From assembly GCA_022510425.1 (NCBI GenBank), contig JAFLTO010000001.1, positions 62,001-126,000 on the forward strand: DNA of 64,000 bases. The letters run 5' to 3'. Of this stretch, positions 8,109-17,479 are shown in pieces. The notes beneath the pieces were generated by a model. It saw nothing but the letters and a program-made list of their open reading frames with translations, did not search any database and was not told where the DNA came from. The stretch is from Muribaculaceae bacterium (lineage in GTDB: Bacteria; Bacteroidota; Bacteroidia; Bacteroidales; Muribaculaceae). The translations under genes and the position numbers were made by a program. Each line of letters opens with the position of its first letter. Within the stretch, counting starts at the first letter, position 1.

Positions 8109-10160
8109 TTATTGTTTTTTAGATGTGACCTTTTTTGGGCGTGAAGGTTTAATTTTGCGGAGAATCATCGCTGTGCGAGCAGGCAAATACAGTTGCAACC
8201 AGCCTTTCCCTGATGGTTTGTATAACTGATCGGGCTGAGTGAAATGATGCACCTTATCGTCTACAAGGCCATACCCTCCATAACCAAGTGCATCAGAATC
8301 GAGAACCACCTCATATTCTCCTTCCGGTGCCAGGAACCCATAACCCTCAAAACTCTTCACAGGATTCCAGTTAAAGACAAAAATCAAGTCACCTCTCATA
8401 AAAGCGAGAACCTGGTCGTCGTCTTTCTCCCACAATTTTTCCACAGGGAGAGCTTGGAAATTATACACACTCGAAACAACATCTACCATATCGTTATCGA
8501 ATGCATTAAGAAAACGGTATTTAAGGTCTTCCCTATCCACCAAATCCCATTGTCGACGTGCATATTTATAACTCCAGCCGTTACCTTCACGCGGGAAATC
8601 AATCCATTCAGGGTGACCAAATTCATTACCCATAAAGTTGAGATATCCACCGTTAATGGTTGCAAGAGTGACCAAACGAATCATCTTATGCAGAGCCATT
8701 CCTCGTGACACAGTACCATCATTATCACCCGTCATCATATGCCAATACATTTCTTTGTCAATAAGACGGAATATGATAGTCTTGTCACCCACAAGTGCTT
8801 GGTCGTGACTTTCACAGTATGATATAGTCTTTTCGTCAGCTCTTCGATTGGTGAGTTCCCAGAAAATAGAAGTTGGATGCCAATCTTCGTCTTTCTTTTC
8901 CTTGATCATCTTGATCCAGTAGTCCGGCACTCCCATGGCCATACGGTAGTCGAAACCGATACCACCATCCTCAAACTTAACAGCCAGTCCGGGCATACCA
9001 CTCATTTCCTCAGCAATTGTCACGGCCTTAGGATTCACCTCGTGAATAAGCAAGTTGGCCAAAGTGAGATAGGTCAAGGCATTTGTGTCTTGATTACCAT
9101 CGTAATAATCCGCATAGGATCCAAATGCTTTACCTAATCCATGGTCATAATATAGCATGGATGTGACTCCATCGAAACGGAAGCCGTCAAACTTGTATTC
9201 TTCAAGCCAATATTTACAATTAGATAAAAGGAAATGAAGCACTGAATTTTTACCGTAATCAAAGAGCAAAGAGTCCCATGCCGGGTGTTCTCGTCGATGG
9301 TCGCCATAGAAATAAAGGTCATAGCTACCGTCGAGTCGACCAAGACCTTCAATCTCATTCTTAACAGCATGTGAATGGACAATATCCATAATTACGGCTA
9401 TACCGAGTTTATGAGCCTCATCGATTAAACGTTTTAAATCATCGGGAGTCCCGAATCTTGAACTCGGAGCGTAGAAACTGCTGACATGATAACCAAAAGA
9501 ACCATAATACGGATGTTCTTGAATAGCCATAATCTGAATGGCGTTGTAACCATCGGCAGCTATTCTTGGAAGTATCTTTTCTCTAAATTCATCATAAGTG
9601 CCTACTCCTTCCGATTCTTGGGCCATTCCTATGTGACATTCGTAGATCAACAAGGGTTTTACATCAGGGGCAAATTTCTTAATCTTAAATTTATATGGTT
9701 TTTCGGGAGCGTAAACTTCAGCTGAGAAAATTTTTGTGTCAGGATCCTGAACCACTCTTTTGGCATAAGCCGGAATTCTTTCTCCCTCACCACCTTGCCA
9801 TTTGACGAACATTTTGAAAAGGTCGCCGTTATGGAGATCATCCTCTTCAAGTTGCAATTGCCAATCCCCATAGTTGATACGGGTCAATTTATATTTATCT
9901 TCGAGTTTCCAATCGGAGAAAGTACCGGTTAACCAAATTTCTGTTGCATTTGGTGCAAATTCGCGAAAAATCCATCCTCCTCCGGGTAAATGATGGAGAC
10001 CATAATATTTATAACCATTGGCGAAATCAGAAAGAGAACCATTGGTAGAAGCTGTGAGTTCTTCAAGTTTCTTCTCCACATCCTGATGACGTCCCTCTAT
10101 GGCTGATGCATATGGTTCAAGCCATGGGTCGTTTCGCAAAAAAGCAAGTTTCTTCTTCAT
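8109..10160 (-). CDS. glgB: 1,4-alpha-glucan branching enzyme
   Basis: 683 residues. Makes the alpha-1,6 branches of glycogen. Order: helical N-terminus, CBM48 domain (about 55-155), GH13 catalytic barrel, C-terminal beta domain. Catalytic residues by motif: nucleophile Asp330 in DGFRFDG, acid Glu384 in TIAEEMSGMP, and Asp453 in CESHDQ. The overall pattern (for example YECHIGMAQE and GNEFGHPEW) is closer to the eukaryote-like GH13_8 subfamily than to E. coli GlgB. First gene of a set with the DUF4923 and DUF6377 genes. The promoter region carries a palindrome. Confidence 0.95.
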   Translation of the reverse strand: MKKKLAFLRNDPWLEPYASAIEGRHQDVEKKLEELTASTNGSLSDFANGYKYYGLHHLPGGGWIFREFAPNATEIWLTGTFSDWKLEDKYKLTRINYGDWQLQLEEDDLHNGDLFKMFVKWQGGEGERIPAYAKRVVQDPDTKIFSAEVYAPEKPYKFKIKKFAPDVKPLLIYECHIGMAQESEGVGTYDEFREKILPRIAADGYNAIQIMAIQEHPYYGSFGYHVSSFYAPSSRFGTPDDLKRLIDEAHKLGIAVIMDIVHSHAVKNEIEGLGRLDGSYDLYFYGDHRREHPAWDSLLFDYGKNSVLHFLLSNCKYWLEEYKFDGFRFDGVTSMLYYDHGLGKAFGSYADYYDGNQDTNALTYLTLANLLIHEVNPKAVTIAEEMSGMPGLAVKFEDGGIGFDYRMAMGVPDYWIKMIKEKKDEDWHPTSIFWELTNRRADEKTISYCESHDQALVGDKTIIFRLIDKEMYWHMMTGDNDGTVSRGMALHKMIRLVTLATINGGYLNFMGNEFGHPEWIDFPREGNGWSYKYARRQWDLVDREDLKYRFLNAFDNDMVDVVSSVYNFQALPVEKLWEKDDDQVLAFMRGDLIFVFNWNPVKSFEGYGFLAPEGEYEVVLDSDALGYGGYGLVDDKVHHFTQPDQLYKPSGKGWLQLYLPARTAMILRKIKPSRPKKVTSKKQ

Positions 10161-10242
10161 AATATTTTGTTTTGAAATTTTATCGATAATAGAATGGATT
10201 TATATAAATAACGTTTTAACCCTTTTCTATGTTTCCGATATT

Positions 10243-10273
10243 CAAATATAATGCAAAAAATCTAAACGTTTAG
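10243..10273 (-). promoter_or_regulatory. glgB promoter with candidate LacI-type operator
   Basis: Minus-strand -7 box TATATTTG at 10250-10243. The -33 position is covered by the perfect 12-bp palindrome CTAAACGTTTAG (10262-10273), whose centre AAACGTTT with a central CG resembles LacI/PurR-family operators. A second AACGTT core lies at 10210-10215, downstream of the likely start, with centres 55 bases apart. Regulation by sugar state is inferred, not shown. Confidence 0.45.
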
Positions 10274-10382
10274 TATTGTTATTAAAATATCGGAGTATCC
10301 GTTTCGTTGAATAGAAAAGTAGCGTTTTTTGGGAAGCTTTAGCAGTGATTTTAAATAATTAGACATAATAGCTAGTTATAAG

Positions 10383-10413
10383 TTGATTTTATTCCATAAA
10401 AAAAGTAAATTTG
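10383..10413 (+). promoter_or_regulatory. Promoter of the wecA-like operon
   Basis: TTG at 10383-10385, 20-base spacer, TAAATTTG at 10406-10413. This predicts a leader of about 23 bases before the ATG at 10439. Confidence 0.65.
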
Positions 10414-10438
10414 CAAATTCGGAAACGCATTCCTTGAT

Positions 10439-11566
10439 ATGATACATTGGATTTTCAACGACATCATAGCTTTTTTTGTATCAATCTTGTTGGCAGGGAT
10501 TATAATACCCCAGATTCTCTTGATTGCATTCAGAAAAAAACTTTTTGATGAAGTTGACGAGCGAAAAATCCACAAGGGAGTGATTCCGAGATTAGGAGGA
10601 ATAGCATTTTTCCCCTCGATTCTATTTTCTTTTTTCATAGTTTTAGGTTTCAGCCTTAAATATTATGGATGGGAAACAATTGGTCCGTATATGGACGTAT
10701 TGGTGCCCTTCTTTTTTATGGTATGTGCCGTTCTTCTTATGTTTCTTGTAGGAATAGCCGACGACCTTATAGGAGTGAGGTATATGGCGAAATTCGCCAT
10801 ACAGATTTTGGCCTCCATTCTTATAGTGTTTTCCGGTCAATACATAGATAATTTTTTCGGATTCCTTTGGATTCATCATGTATATAACTGGATCGGATGG
10901 ATTGTTACTGCCTTTATGGTAGTGTATGTTGTCAATGCGATAAATCTGATAGATGGAATTGACGGTTTGGCATCAGGTCTAAGCACTGTAGCTTTTGTTT
11001 TCTACACTATTATTTTTTATCAGGCAGGACAATACACCTATTCTCTGTTGGCGGCTGCTTCAGCAGGTACACTTATGCCTTTTTTCTACTATAATGTTTT
11101 TGGTAATGTCATTAAGCAGAAAAAAATATTCATGGGTGACACCGGGGCCTTGACCACAGGAATGATACTGATTTTCCTTGCAATTGAGATGCTCCACATT
11201 GATGATTCAGGTTTGGTTCTTACTTATAATCCTGTAATACTCGGCATATCCCCTTTGCTCCTTCCTTTGTTTGATGTGGTAAGAGTATATTTACACCGTG
11301 TAGTTAGACATAAGAATCCATTTTTACCCGATAAAGCCCATATTCATCATAAACTCTTGGCATTAGGTTTGAATCAAAGGATAGCTTTGATAGCGATATT
11401 ACTTGGATCGATGTTCTTCATTGTGATCAACATGTTCCTGTCAAGTTTCTTGAATCCCACATTTATCATTTTAGGCGATATTTTCTTATACTCTATAACC
11501 AACGTTATCCTTTCTAAGACTATACATAAAAGAGAAAAACGTTTGGGTAAAAAACTATGTGACTAA
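10439..11566 (+). CDS. WecA/TagO-like undecaprenyl-phosphate sugar-1-phosphate transferase
   Basis: 375 residues, polytopic membrane protein of the MraY/WecA family. Transfers a HexNAc-1-phosphate from a UDP-sugar to undecaprenyl phosphate, starting a lipid-linked glycan. Seen: RKIHKGVIPRLGG in the first cytoplasmic loop, the Asp pair in GIADDLIGV, NAINLIDGIDGLA, the Mg2+-binding GDTGAL, and the HIHH motif in DKAHIHHKLL. It is followed after 12 bases by a DegT-type sugar aminotransferase, which suggests surface polysaccharide or protein-glycan synthesis. Donor sugar not determinable. Confidence 0.9.
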   Translation: MIHWIFNDIIAFFVSILLAGIIIPQILLIAFRKKLFDEVDERKIHKGVIPRLGGIAFFPSILFSFFIVLGFSLKYYGWETIGPYMDVLVPFFFMVCAVLLMFLVGIADDLIGVRYMAKFAIQILASILIVFSGQYIDNFFGFLWIHHVYNWIGWIVTAFMVVYVVNAINLIDGIDGLASGLSTVAFVFYTIIFYQAGQYTYSLLAAASAGTLMPFFYYNVFGNVIKQKKIFMGDTGALTTGMILIFLAIEMLHIDDSGLVLTYNPVILGISPLLLPLFDVVRVYLHRVVRHKNPFLPDKAHIHHKLLALGLNQRIALIAILLGSMFFIVINMFLSSFLNPTFIILGDIFLYSITNVILSKTIHKREKRLGKKLCD

Positions 11567-11578
11567 ACTTCCTTTATT

Positions 11579-12868
11579 TTGGAACGTATCCATCTATGTT
11601 TGAACCATATGTCCGGTAAAGAACTGGACTATGTAAAAAAAGCATTTGAGGGAAACTGGGTGGTACCCTTAGGACCCGATGTCGATGCTTTTGAAAAATC
11701 CCTTGAAAACTTTGTAGACACAAATACGGAAGGCACTTCGGTTTCCAACAGCAAGGTGGTGGCGTTATCTTCCGGAACAGCAGCCCTCCATTTAGCTCTT
11801 GTGGGTTGTAATGTGGGACTTGGTGATGAAGTGTTAGTGCAATCATTCACCTTCTGTGCCTCAAGTAATCCCGTAACCTATTTAGGAGCAACACCCGTAT
11901 TCATAGATTCTGAGCGAGAGACGTGGAATATGGATCCGGAGCTTCTTGCCATAGCCATCGAAGATCGGGTTGTTAAAACCGGCAAGAAACCTAAAGCTAT
12001 TATACCTGTGGCATTATATGGTATGCCATATCAAATCGAGAAAATAAAGGAGGTTGCAGAGAGATATGAAATACCCCTGATAGAGGATGCTGCCGAAGGC
12101 TTCGGTTCACGTTATAAAGGCCGGGTTTTAGGCACTTTCGGCAAATTCGGAGTATTAAGTTTCAATGGAAACAAAATGATCACCACATCAGGTGGAGGTG
12201 CGTTGATATGTAGAGATGAAAAAGCAAAGAACGAATTAATGTTTTATGCAACACAGGCTCGGGAGTCATATCCTTATTATCAACATGAAAAGATAGGATA
12301 CAATTACAGAATGAGTAACATTTGTGCAGCTATTGGCAGAGGGCAAATGACTATCTTGGAAGAACATATCGCACATCATAAATATGTGCAAAAACGATAT
12401 TGTGAATTATTACAAGACGTACAGGGGATTAAAATGCATCAAGCACCCGTATTATCGTCTGAGGGTGATGATTTAAAGGGGACGTTTGATTCTAACTATT
12501 GGTTGTGCACTGCTTTACTTGATCCCTCTTTAAAGATAAGGGGACAGGAAAATGCATATAAATCAATTGTGAAAGGAGCTGTTGGAGGAGCTTCGGGAGT
12601 TACTCATGTTGCCACCTCCTCTCATACAGAGCATGAGCCGAATGCTAATGTGGAAGCATTGCGAATTGCTCTTGACCAAGCCAATATTGAAGCTCGGCCT
12701 TTGTGGAAACCTATGCATTTACAGCCGGTGTATAAAAAAAATCCGGCTTATGTCAATGGAGTTTCAGAATCACTTTTCAAAGTAGGTATTTGTTTGCCGT
12801 CCGGACCATGGGTTACCGACACTCATATCGATTACATTGTTTCCATTATAAAGAATTCCATATTATAA
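11579..12868 (+). CDS. DegT/DnrJ/EryC1/StrS-family sugar aminotransferase
   Basis: 429 residues. PLP enzyme that aminates a nucleotide-linked keto-sugar. Seen: NWVVPLGPDVDAFE near the N-terminus, SSGTAALHLAL, the EDAAEGFGS metal/PLP region, and the PLP lysine in SFNGNKMITTSGGG. The start is TTG 11579: the alignment with family members (IHLCLNHMSGKE region) begins there and no ATG fits. An insert-like stretch rich in Gly/Ala and His (around residues 325-350) is longer than usual. Likely in an operon with the wecA-like gene. Confidence 0.9.
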   Translation: MERIHLCLNHMSGKELDYVKKAFEGNWVVPLGPDVDAFEKSLENFVDTNTEGTSVSNSKVVALSSGTAALHLALVGCNVGLGDEVLVQSFTFCASSNPVTYLGATPVFIDSERETWNMDPELLAIAIEDRVVKTGKKPKAIIPVALYGMPYQIEKIKEVAERYEIPLIEDAAEGFGSRYKGRVLGTFGKFGVLSFNGNKMITTSGGGALICRDEKAKNELMFYATQARESYPYYQHEKIGYNYRMSNICAAIGRGQMTILEEHIAHHKYVQKRYCELLQDVQGIKMHQAPVLSSEGDDLKGTFDSNYWLCTALLDPSLKIRGQENAYKSIVKGAVGGASGVTHVATSSHTEHEPNANVEALRIALDQANIEARPLWKPMHLQPVYKKNPAYVNGVSESLFKVGICLPSGPWVTDTHIDYIVSIIKNSIL

Positions 12869-12877
12869 ACAATTACT

Positions 12878-15268
12878 ATGAAAATCTTCCGGTTCCTTTT
12901 TATATCTATATTTTTTTTCAATCAATTTTTTATTTACGCGCAGAGCCCAAATGAAGAAAGCAATAATAACAATGAAACGGTGGGATTAGTGCTTTCCGGA
13001 GGAGGAGCCAAGGGCATAGCGCATATAGGTGTGATTAAAGCATTGGAAGATAACGAAATACCTATTGACTATGTCACCGGCACATCCATGGGAGCAATAG
13101 TAGGTTCTTTATACAGTTGCGGATGGAATCCGGATCAAATGCTTGGCTTGATTCTTTCACCCGGTTTCAAAGACTGGAGCAGCGGGACTCTTAACAAAAA
13201 ATTCGAATACTATGTTTCTATGGATCAGCCTACTCCAAAATGGCTCACGTTGAATCCGGAAAAAAATGACAGCACCAATATTTTCTCACATATTATACCT
13301 ACATCTCTCATCAACCCCATCCCGATGAATTTAGAGTTTTTGGAGCTTTATTCACCGTACACGGAGCAATGTGGAGAAAACTTTAACAATCTTTTTGTAC
13401 CGTTCAGATGTGTGACAAGTGATGTTTATCACAAACACAAGATTGTTCTAAAATCGGGGTCTCTGGGTGACGCAGTCAGAGCTTCCATGAGTTTCCCTTT
13501 GGTTTTCAAACCTATTAAAATTGATGGAGTGTTGGTGTATGACGGAGGCATTTACGATAATTTCCCGGTTGATGTAATGCAAGAAGATTTTCATCCCGAC
13601 TTCATAATAGGAGTTTCGGTATCGGCACCTGACGGTAAACCTGAACCGGGTGATATCTATAGCCAACTTGAGGATATGATCATACAAAACAATAACTATG
13701 ACGTACCAGCTAAAAATGGAGTAAAGATACAGGTGCCCGTTTTAAATTATGGAGTTCTTGACTGGGGAGAAGCAAAAGAGATATATGAAATAGGATATAA
13801 AACCGGACTGTCGATGGTAGACTCAATCAAGAAAAGAGTATCGGCTAGAGAGAGCCTGGCTGAGGTGACGAAACGGAGAGAGGAGTTTGCTTCACAAACC
13901 CCCGTAGTATCGTTCGACTCAATTGAAGTGACGGGTGCTACCCCATCTCAAACAAAATACCTGAAATTCCTTTTTGAGGGTAAAAGGAAGAAAGGAGAAC
14001 CTTTCAGACCCATTGGATTGGGACAAGTGAAAGAAGGATATTACCGGGCAGTAGAAGAAGGAAAGCTTTATAATTTACTACCCCAGGCTAAGTTTGGTGA
14101 AGACGGTAAAAATGTCTTGCTTCTGGAAGCCACTGTAAAGAGTCCTTGGTCAGTTGGCGTAGGAGGTTGGATATCCAGTTCTACTAACAGTATGCTTTAC
14201 CTGACTGCAGGGTTTCATACCTTAAGTTTCAACAGTCTGAGCATTGATATTGGAGGTTGGCTGGGACAATCTTATTATGCAGGGCAATTAAGAGCAAAAG
14301 TTAATCTCACGTCCTCCACCCCTTCATATCTTGAATTGGAAGGAGTGGTGAGTCGTCAGAAGTACTATAATGATGAAATACTATTTTTTGAGTCTAGTCT
14401 ACCCTCTTTCATTAATGAGTTTCAAGATTATGTGAAACTAAAATATAAATGGGCAATTGGACATCCGGCCAAAGGGTTTGTAAGTCTTGGATATGGTAAA
14501 ATCGTTGACACCTATTTCCCACAATTTGAGTCAGACTACTACAGACTTTACAAAGACAAGACAGTCTATAAAGTGGCCACATTCCAAGGAGGTATAGAAT
14601 TAAACACTCTTAACAATCTTATGTATCCTTCACAAGGTAAAGATTGGTTATTTAAACTAATGTTCAATCATGAAGAGAGCCAGTTAAGAATATATGAAGC
14701 CGAGACATTGGATAAATGGCAACATCATTTCGTAGGATCACTTGAACTCCTATGGAAACACTATTTCAATCTGCACAATAATTTCAAATTAGGAGGATTA
14801 GTAAACGGAATTTATACTTTCAATAAACTGTATCAGGATTACACCGCCACAATGATGCATTCTCCTGCATTCGCTCCCACACCATCTACTAAAAATTACT
14901 TTAATCCGGCATTCCGTTCCCCGAGTTATTTAGCTGCAGGCTTAATACCAATCTGGACACCATTCAATCACGCACAGTTGCGAGGAGATTTCTATGCTTT
15001 TTTACCTATACGTTATATCTCACCTGACTATAGTGCCACACCTGATGTTAGTTCATCAACGCCAACTTATTCTGATCCCCAAGTTATAGCTAGATACGAT
15101 GGTTGGTTTAAGAAACCGCAATATCTTTGCGAACTGGCGGCAGTTTATAATTTCCCATTCTCAAGTATTTCTCTTTATGTGAATTATCTTTCCTCACCCA
15201 ATAAGGGCTCATGGAATTTCGGAATCAATTTCGGGCTGTTTTTCCAGGCACCCAAACTGATCCGTTAG
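12878..15268 (+). CDS. Outer-membrane patatin-like phospholipase with BamA-type barrel
   Basis: 796 residues. Signal peptide (1-21), patatin domain (about 35-330) with oxyanion GGGAKG (41-46), nucleophile Ser70 in GTSMG, and Asp222 in DGG; then a POTRA-like segment (about 335-400) and a long beta-rich C-terminal barrel ending in aromatic/charged strands. This is the type Vd (PlpD-like) or FplA-like layout. It follows the DegT gene by nine bases, so it may share that transcript. The 3' end overlaps the convergent apbE by 44 bases. A surface or periplasmic lipase role is inferred. Confidence 0.88.
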   Translation: MKIFRFLFISIFFFNQFFIYAQSPNEESNNNNETVGLVLSGGGAKGIAHIGVIKALEDNEIPIDYVTGTSMGAIVGSLYSCGWNPDQMLGLILSPGFKDWSSGTLNKKFEYYVSMDQPTPKWLTLNPEKNDSTNIFSHIIPTSLINPIPMNLEFLELYSPYTEQCGENFNNLFVPFRCVTSDVYHKHKIVLKSGSLGDAVRASMSFPLVFKPIKIDGVLVYDGGIYDNFPVDVMQEDFHPDFIIGVSVSAPDGKPEPGDIYSQLEDMIIQNNNYDVPAKNGVKIQVPVLNYGVLDWGEAKEIYEIGYKTGLSMVDSIKKRVSARESLAEVTKRREEFASQTPVVSFDSIEVTGATPSQTKYLKFLFEGKRKKGEPFRPIGLGQVKEGYYRAVEEGKLYNLLPQAKFGEDGKNVLLLEATVKSPWSVGVGGWISSSTNSMLYLTAGFHTLSFNSLSIDIGGWLGQSYYAGQLRAKVNLTSSTPSYLELEGVVSRQKYYNDEILFFESSLPSFINEFQDYVKLKYKWAIGHPAKGFVSLGYGKIVDTYFPQFESDYYRLYKDKTVYKVATFQGGIELNTLNNLMYPSQGKDWLFKLMFNHEESQLRIYEAETLDKWQHHFVGSLELLWKHYFNLHNNFKLGGLVNGIYTFNKLYQDYTATMMHSPAFAPTPSTKNYFNPAFRSPSYLAAGLIPIWTPFNHAQLRGDFYAFLPIRYISPDYSATPDVSSSTPTYSDPQVIARYDGWFKKPQYLCELAAVYNFPFSSISLYVNYLSSPNKGSWNFGINFGLFFQAPKLIR

Positions 15269-16199
15269 CAGTTATCAAGACTCCTTCCACTCGAGCCATT
15301 TTGAGAAGTTCCTGAGCTTCTTCCACAGTACCAGCCATACAAGCTGTGGCCAATCCATCAGCCTCCATGCAAGTTGGAGCGATTACGGTGGCACTTAAAA
15401 TCTCTGACTCAACGGGGCGTCCTGTAGTTGGTGAAATAGTGTGTCCAACTTTTCTTCCGTTTTCCTCTCTGAAATTCCTATAATTTCCGGAAGTTGCTAT
15501 TCCTGCATCCGTTAATTCCAAAATTTCGGCAGCTTCCTTGCCGGACTCGACACCTTCTTGGGGAACATCTATAGCTATACGCCATTTACCTCCCGAAGGG
15601 CTGTGGCCACTTAGTGATATTTCACCACCAATTTCTACCATATAATTCGATACTCCGTTTCTTTTAAACATATCACCAACTGCATCACATCCATAACCCT
15701 TGGCTATTGCTGAAAAATTAAAATGGACTCTTGGGTCTTCCTTTATAATTGTTCCATCCTGAATTTTTGTTTTGAGAATGCCTACAAAATCCAAAATACT
15801 ATCAATTGCCAATGTATCTCTTGAAGCCGTATGTCCTATACCGAATCCCCAGGCATCAACCAACGGTGACACAGTAGGATCAAAACGCCCTGAACTTAAT
15901 TCATTAATTTTGATGGAAGCATTATAAACTTTTATTAAATGAGGGTCAGCCTTTACACGATCTTTGGCATTTAATTCTGATACAAGAGAGTTCTTATCAA
16001 ACACAGAAAGACTTTTACTAACATCATTCAAAACCGGCAATATGGAATCTTGAAGTTCTTTGGGGCCTTGAAAGGTTACATGATAGACAGTATTCCAAAT
16101 CATTCCTTCAGCTTTTACAAATGCCTCACTCTTGGAGCAGGCAATTGAAACACAGAAGAACATTATGACACCTCCAATCAGATAATAAAATTTAGCCAT
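15225..16199 (-). CDS. apbE: FAD:protein FMN transferase (ApbE family lipoprotein)
   Basis: About 324 residues from ATG 16199. A TTG at 16217 would lie at or before the predicted transcription start and is rejected. Signal peptide with lipobox (CVSIAC). Family motifs: FDPTVSPLVDAWGFG, NFSAIAKGYG, MVEIGGEI, IATSGNYRNF and GHTISPTTGRP. It covalently attaches FMN to threonines of exported flavoproteins such as NQR or RNF subunits. Single gene, convergent with the patatin gene and overlapping it by 44 bases. Confidence 0.93.
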   Translation of the reverse strand: MAKFYYLIGGVIMFFCVSIACSKSEAFVKAEGMIWNTVYHVTFQGPKELQDSILPVLNDVSKSLSVFDKNSLVSELNAKDRVKADPHLIKVYNASIKINELSSGRFDPTVSPLVDAWGFGIGHTASRDTLAIDSILDFVGILKTKIQDGTIIKEDPRVHFNFSAIAKGYGCDAVGDMFKRNGVSNYMVEIGGEISLSGHSPSGGKWRIAIDVPQEGVESGKEAAEILELTDAGIATSGNYRNFREENGRKVGHTISPTTGRPVESEILSATVIAPTCMEADGLATACMAGTVEEAQELLKMARVEGVLITANGSVWVPGKTARN

Positions 16200-16214
16200 G
16201 ATGTTTATTTTTTT

Positions 16215-16241
16215 CAAATTTAGTCATTTTCATTAATTTTG
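16215..16241. promoter_or_regulatory. Face-to-face promoters of apbE and the DJ-1 gene
   Basis: Minus strand: TAAATTTG at 16222-16215, leader about 13 bases to the apbE ATG (16199). Plus strand: TAATTTTG at 16234-16241, only five bases before the DJ-1 ATG (16247), so that mRNA should be nearly leaderless. The two -7 boxes are 11 bases apart and the -33 regions lie in each other's promoter. Confidence 0.55.
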
Positions 16242-16246
16242 CTATT

Positions 16247-16837
16247 ATGAAAGAATCATTTGTTTTTCTCGCTGACGGTTTCGAAGAAATCGAAGCAATC
16301 ACAGTAATCGACGTTTTACGCCGAGCCGGAATAAACTTACAGACAATATCCATCACCTCTGCGCTTCAAGTGAAGGGAGCCCATGGAGTAACCGTAAATG
16401 CAGATCTTCTATTCGATAACACCTTGTTTTCAAATCCTGCTTGGCTGATATTGCCGGGAGGAATGCCCGGTGCCACTAATTTATATGAATTCGGACCTTT
16501 ACAAGGGTTACTGAAGAATCAGGCAGAATCTGAGCATGGAAGAATAGCTGCCATATGTGCCGCACCGGCAGTTGTTTTAGGACAACTGGGTCTTCTTAAA
16601 AAGGAGAAAGCCACCTGTTATCCTGGTTTTGAACATATGATAGAAGGTGCGGAATTAATAGACGAACCGGTTGTGGTTAGTCACAAATTTGTCACCGGTA
16701 ACGGACCGGCTTATGCCTTACCTTGGGCCTTGACAATTGTTAAGGAAGCACTTGGACAGGAAGCTGCGGCTAAAGTGGCAAGCGGAATGCTTTACTATCC
16801 CACTGAATTAAATCCGCAAGACAACTACTTCGGATAA
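16247..16837 (+). CDS. DJ-1/PfpI family protein (YajL type)
   Basis: 196 residues. DJ-1 family proteins protect against glyoxals or oxidative damage. Nucleophile Cys104 in AAICAAPAVVLG and the conserved acidic residue in DGFEEIEA (near residue 15). Length and the HGVTVNAD segment fit YajL/DJ-1 rather than the PfpI proteases. It ends one base before the YigZ gene. Confidence 0.92.
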   Translation: MKESFVFLADGFEEIEAITVIDVLRRAGINLQTISITSALQVKGAHGVTVNADLLFDNTLFSNPAWLILPGGMPGATNLYEFGPLQGLLKNQAESEHGRIAAICAAPAVVLGQLGLLKKEKATCYPGFEHMIEGAELIDEPVVVSHKFVTGNGPAYALPWALTIVKEALGQEAAAKVASGMLYYPTELNPQDNYFG

Positions 16838-16838
16838 G

Positions 16839-17426
16839 ATGGATTCTTATTTCACTATTGCAAAAGAGGGAACGGGCATCTTTAAGGAAAAGATGAGCAA
16901 GTTTCTCTCTTTTGCTGTTTTGGTGGAATCTACAGAGGAAGCCAAGGCTGTCGTGAAAAAATATCAGAACGAATATCATGATGCCCGTCATGTGTGTTGG
17001 GCTTATATGCTTGGACCCGATCGACAGGAATGGCAACTCAATGACAACGGCGAACCATCGGGCACTGCTGGCAAACCTATTTTAGGTCAAATCAACAGTT
17101 TTGGGCTCACTAATGTAATCGTTGTAGTTGTCAGGTATTTCGGTGGTATAAAATTGGGAACTCCCGGTCTTATAGCAGCATACCGTGAAGCTGCTCGACT
17201 TGCACTTGAAGATGGGGGTAAAAAAGAAATCCATAAAACACAAACCATTAAAATAACTTTTCCTTATATTTCTTCTAACGATGTAATGAAAATCATTAAA
17301 TCGGAAGAAATAATAGTGCAGGACAAAATTTTTGACAATTCGTGTGAAATGACATTATCTTTTCGAGAAGATCATGCTGATCATATCAAGTCACGGCTAT
17401 CCAATATTTCCGGACTCAGCTTATAA
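16839..17426 (+). CDS. YigZ/IMPACT family protein
   Basis: 195 residues. N-terminal IMPACT/UPF0029 domain with RHVCWAYMLG, DNGEPSGTAGKPIL and VVRYFGGIKLGTPGL, then a short ferredoxin-like C-terminal domain. Cytosolic; molecular role not settled, with a translation or ribosome link proposed for the family. Follows the DJ-1 gene by one base. Confidence 0.93.
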   Translation: MDSYFTIAKEGTGIFKEKMSKFLSFAVLVESTEEAKAVVKKYQNEYHDARHVCWAYMLGPDRQEWQLNDNGEPSGTAGKPILGQINSFGLTNVIVVVVRYFGGIKLGTPGLIAAYREAARLALEDGGKKEIHKTQTIKITFPYISSNDVMKIIKSEEIIVQDKIFDNSCEMTLSFREDHADHIKSRLSNISGLSL

Positions 17427-17479
17427 TTAGAAATTCTTTTAGAGTTTCTCTATTACTCCCAAATCAAAAACTCGTACTC

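Larger units (their letters stand above)
10161..10438. other. Divergent intergenic region glgB / wecA-like gene
   Basis: 278 bases holding the glgB promoter and palindrome on the minus strand and the wecA-like promoter on the plus strand. No open frame of note. Confidence 0.7.

Noticed and set aside
8244-9871. Several frames antisense or out of frame within glgB
   Set aside because: Composition follows the glgB coding strand; no motifs.
17429-17449. Nine-bp hairpin with TTT loop between the YigZ and HAD genes as terminator
   Set aside because: Stem includes a T/G pair and no T-run follows on the plus strand.
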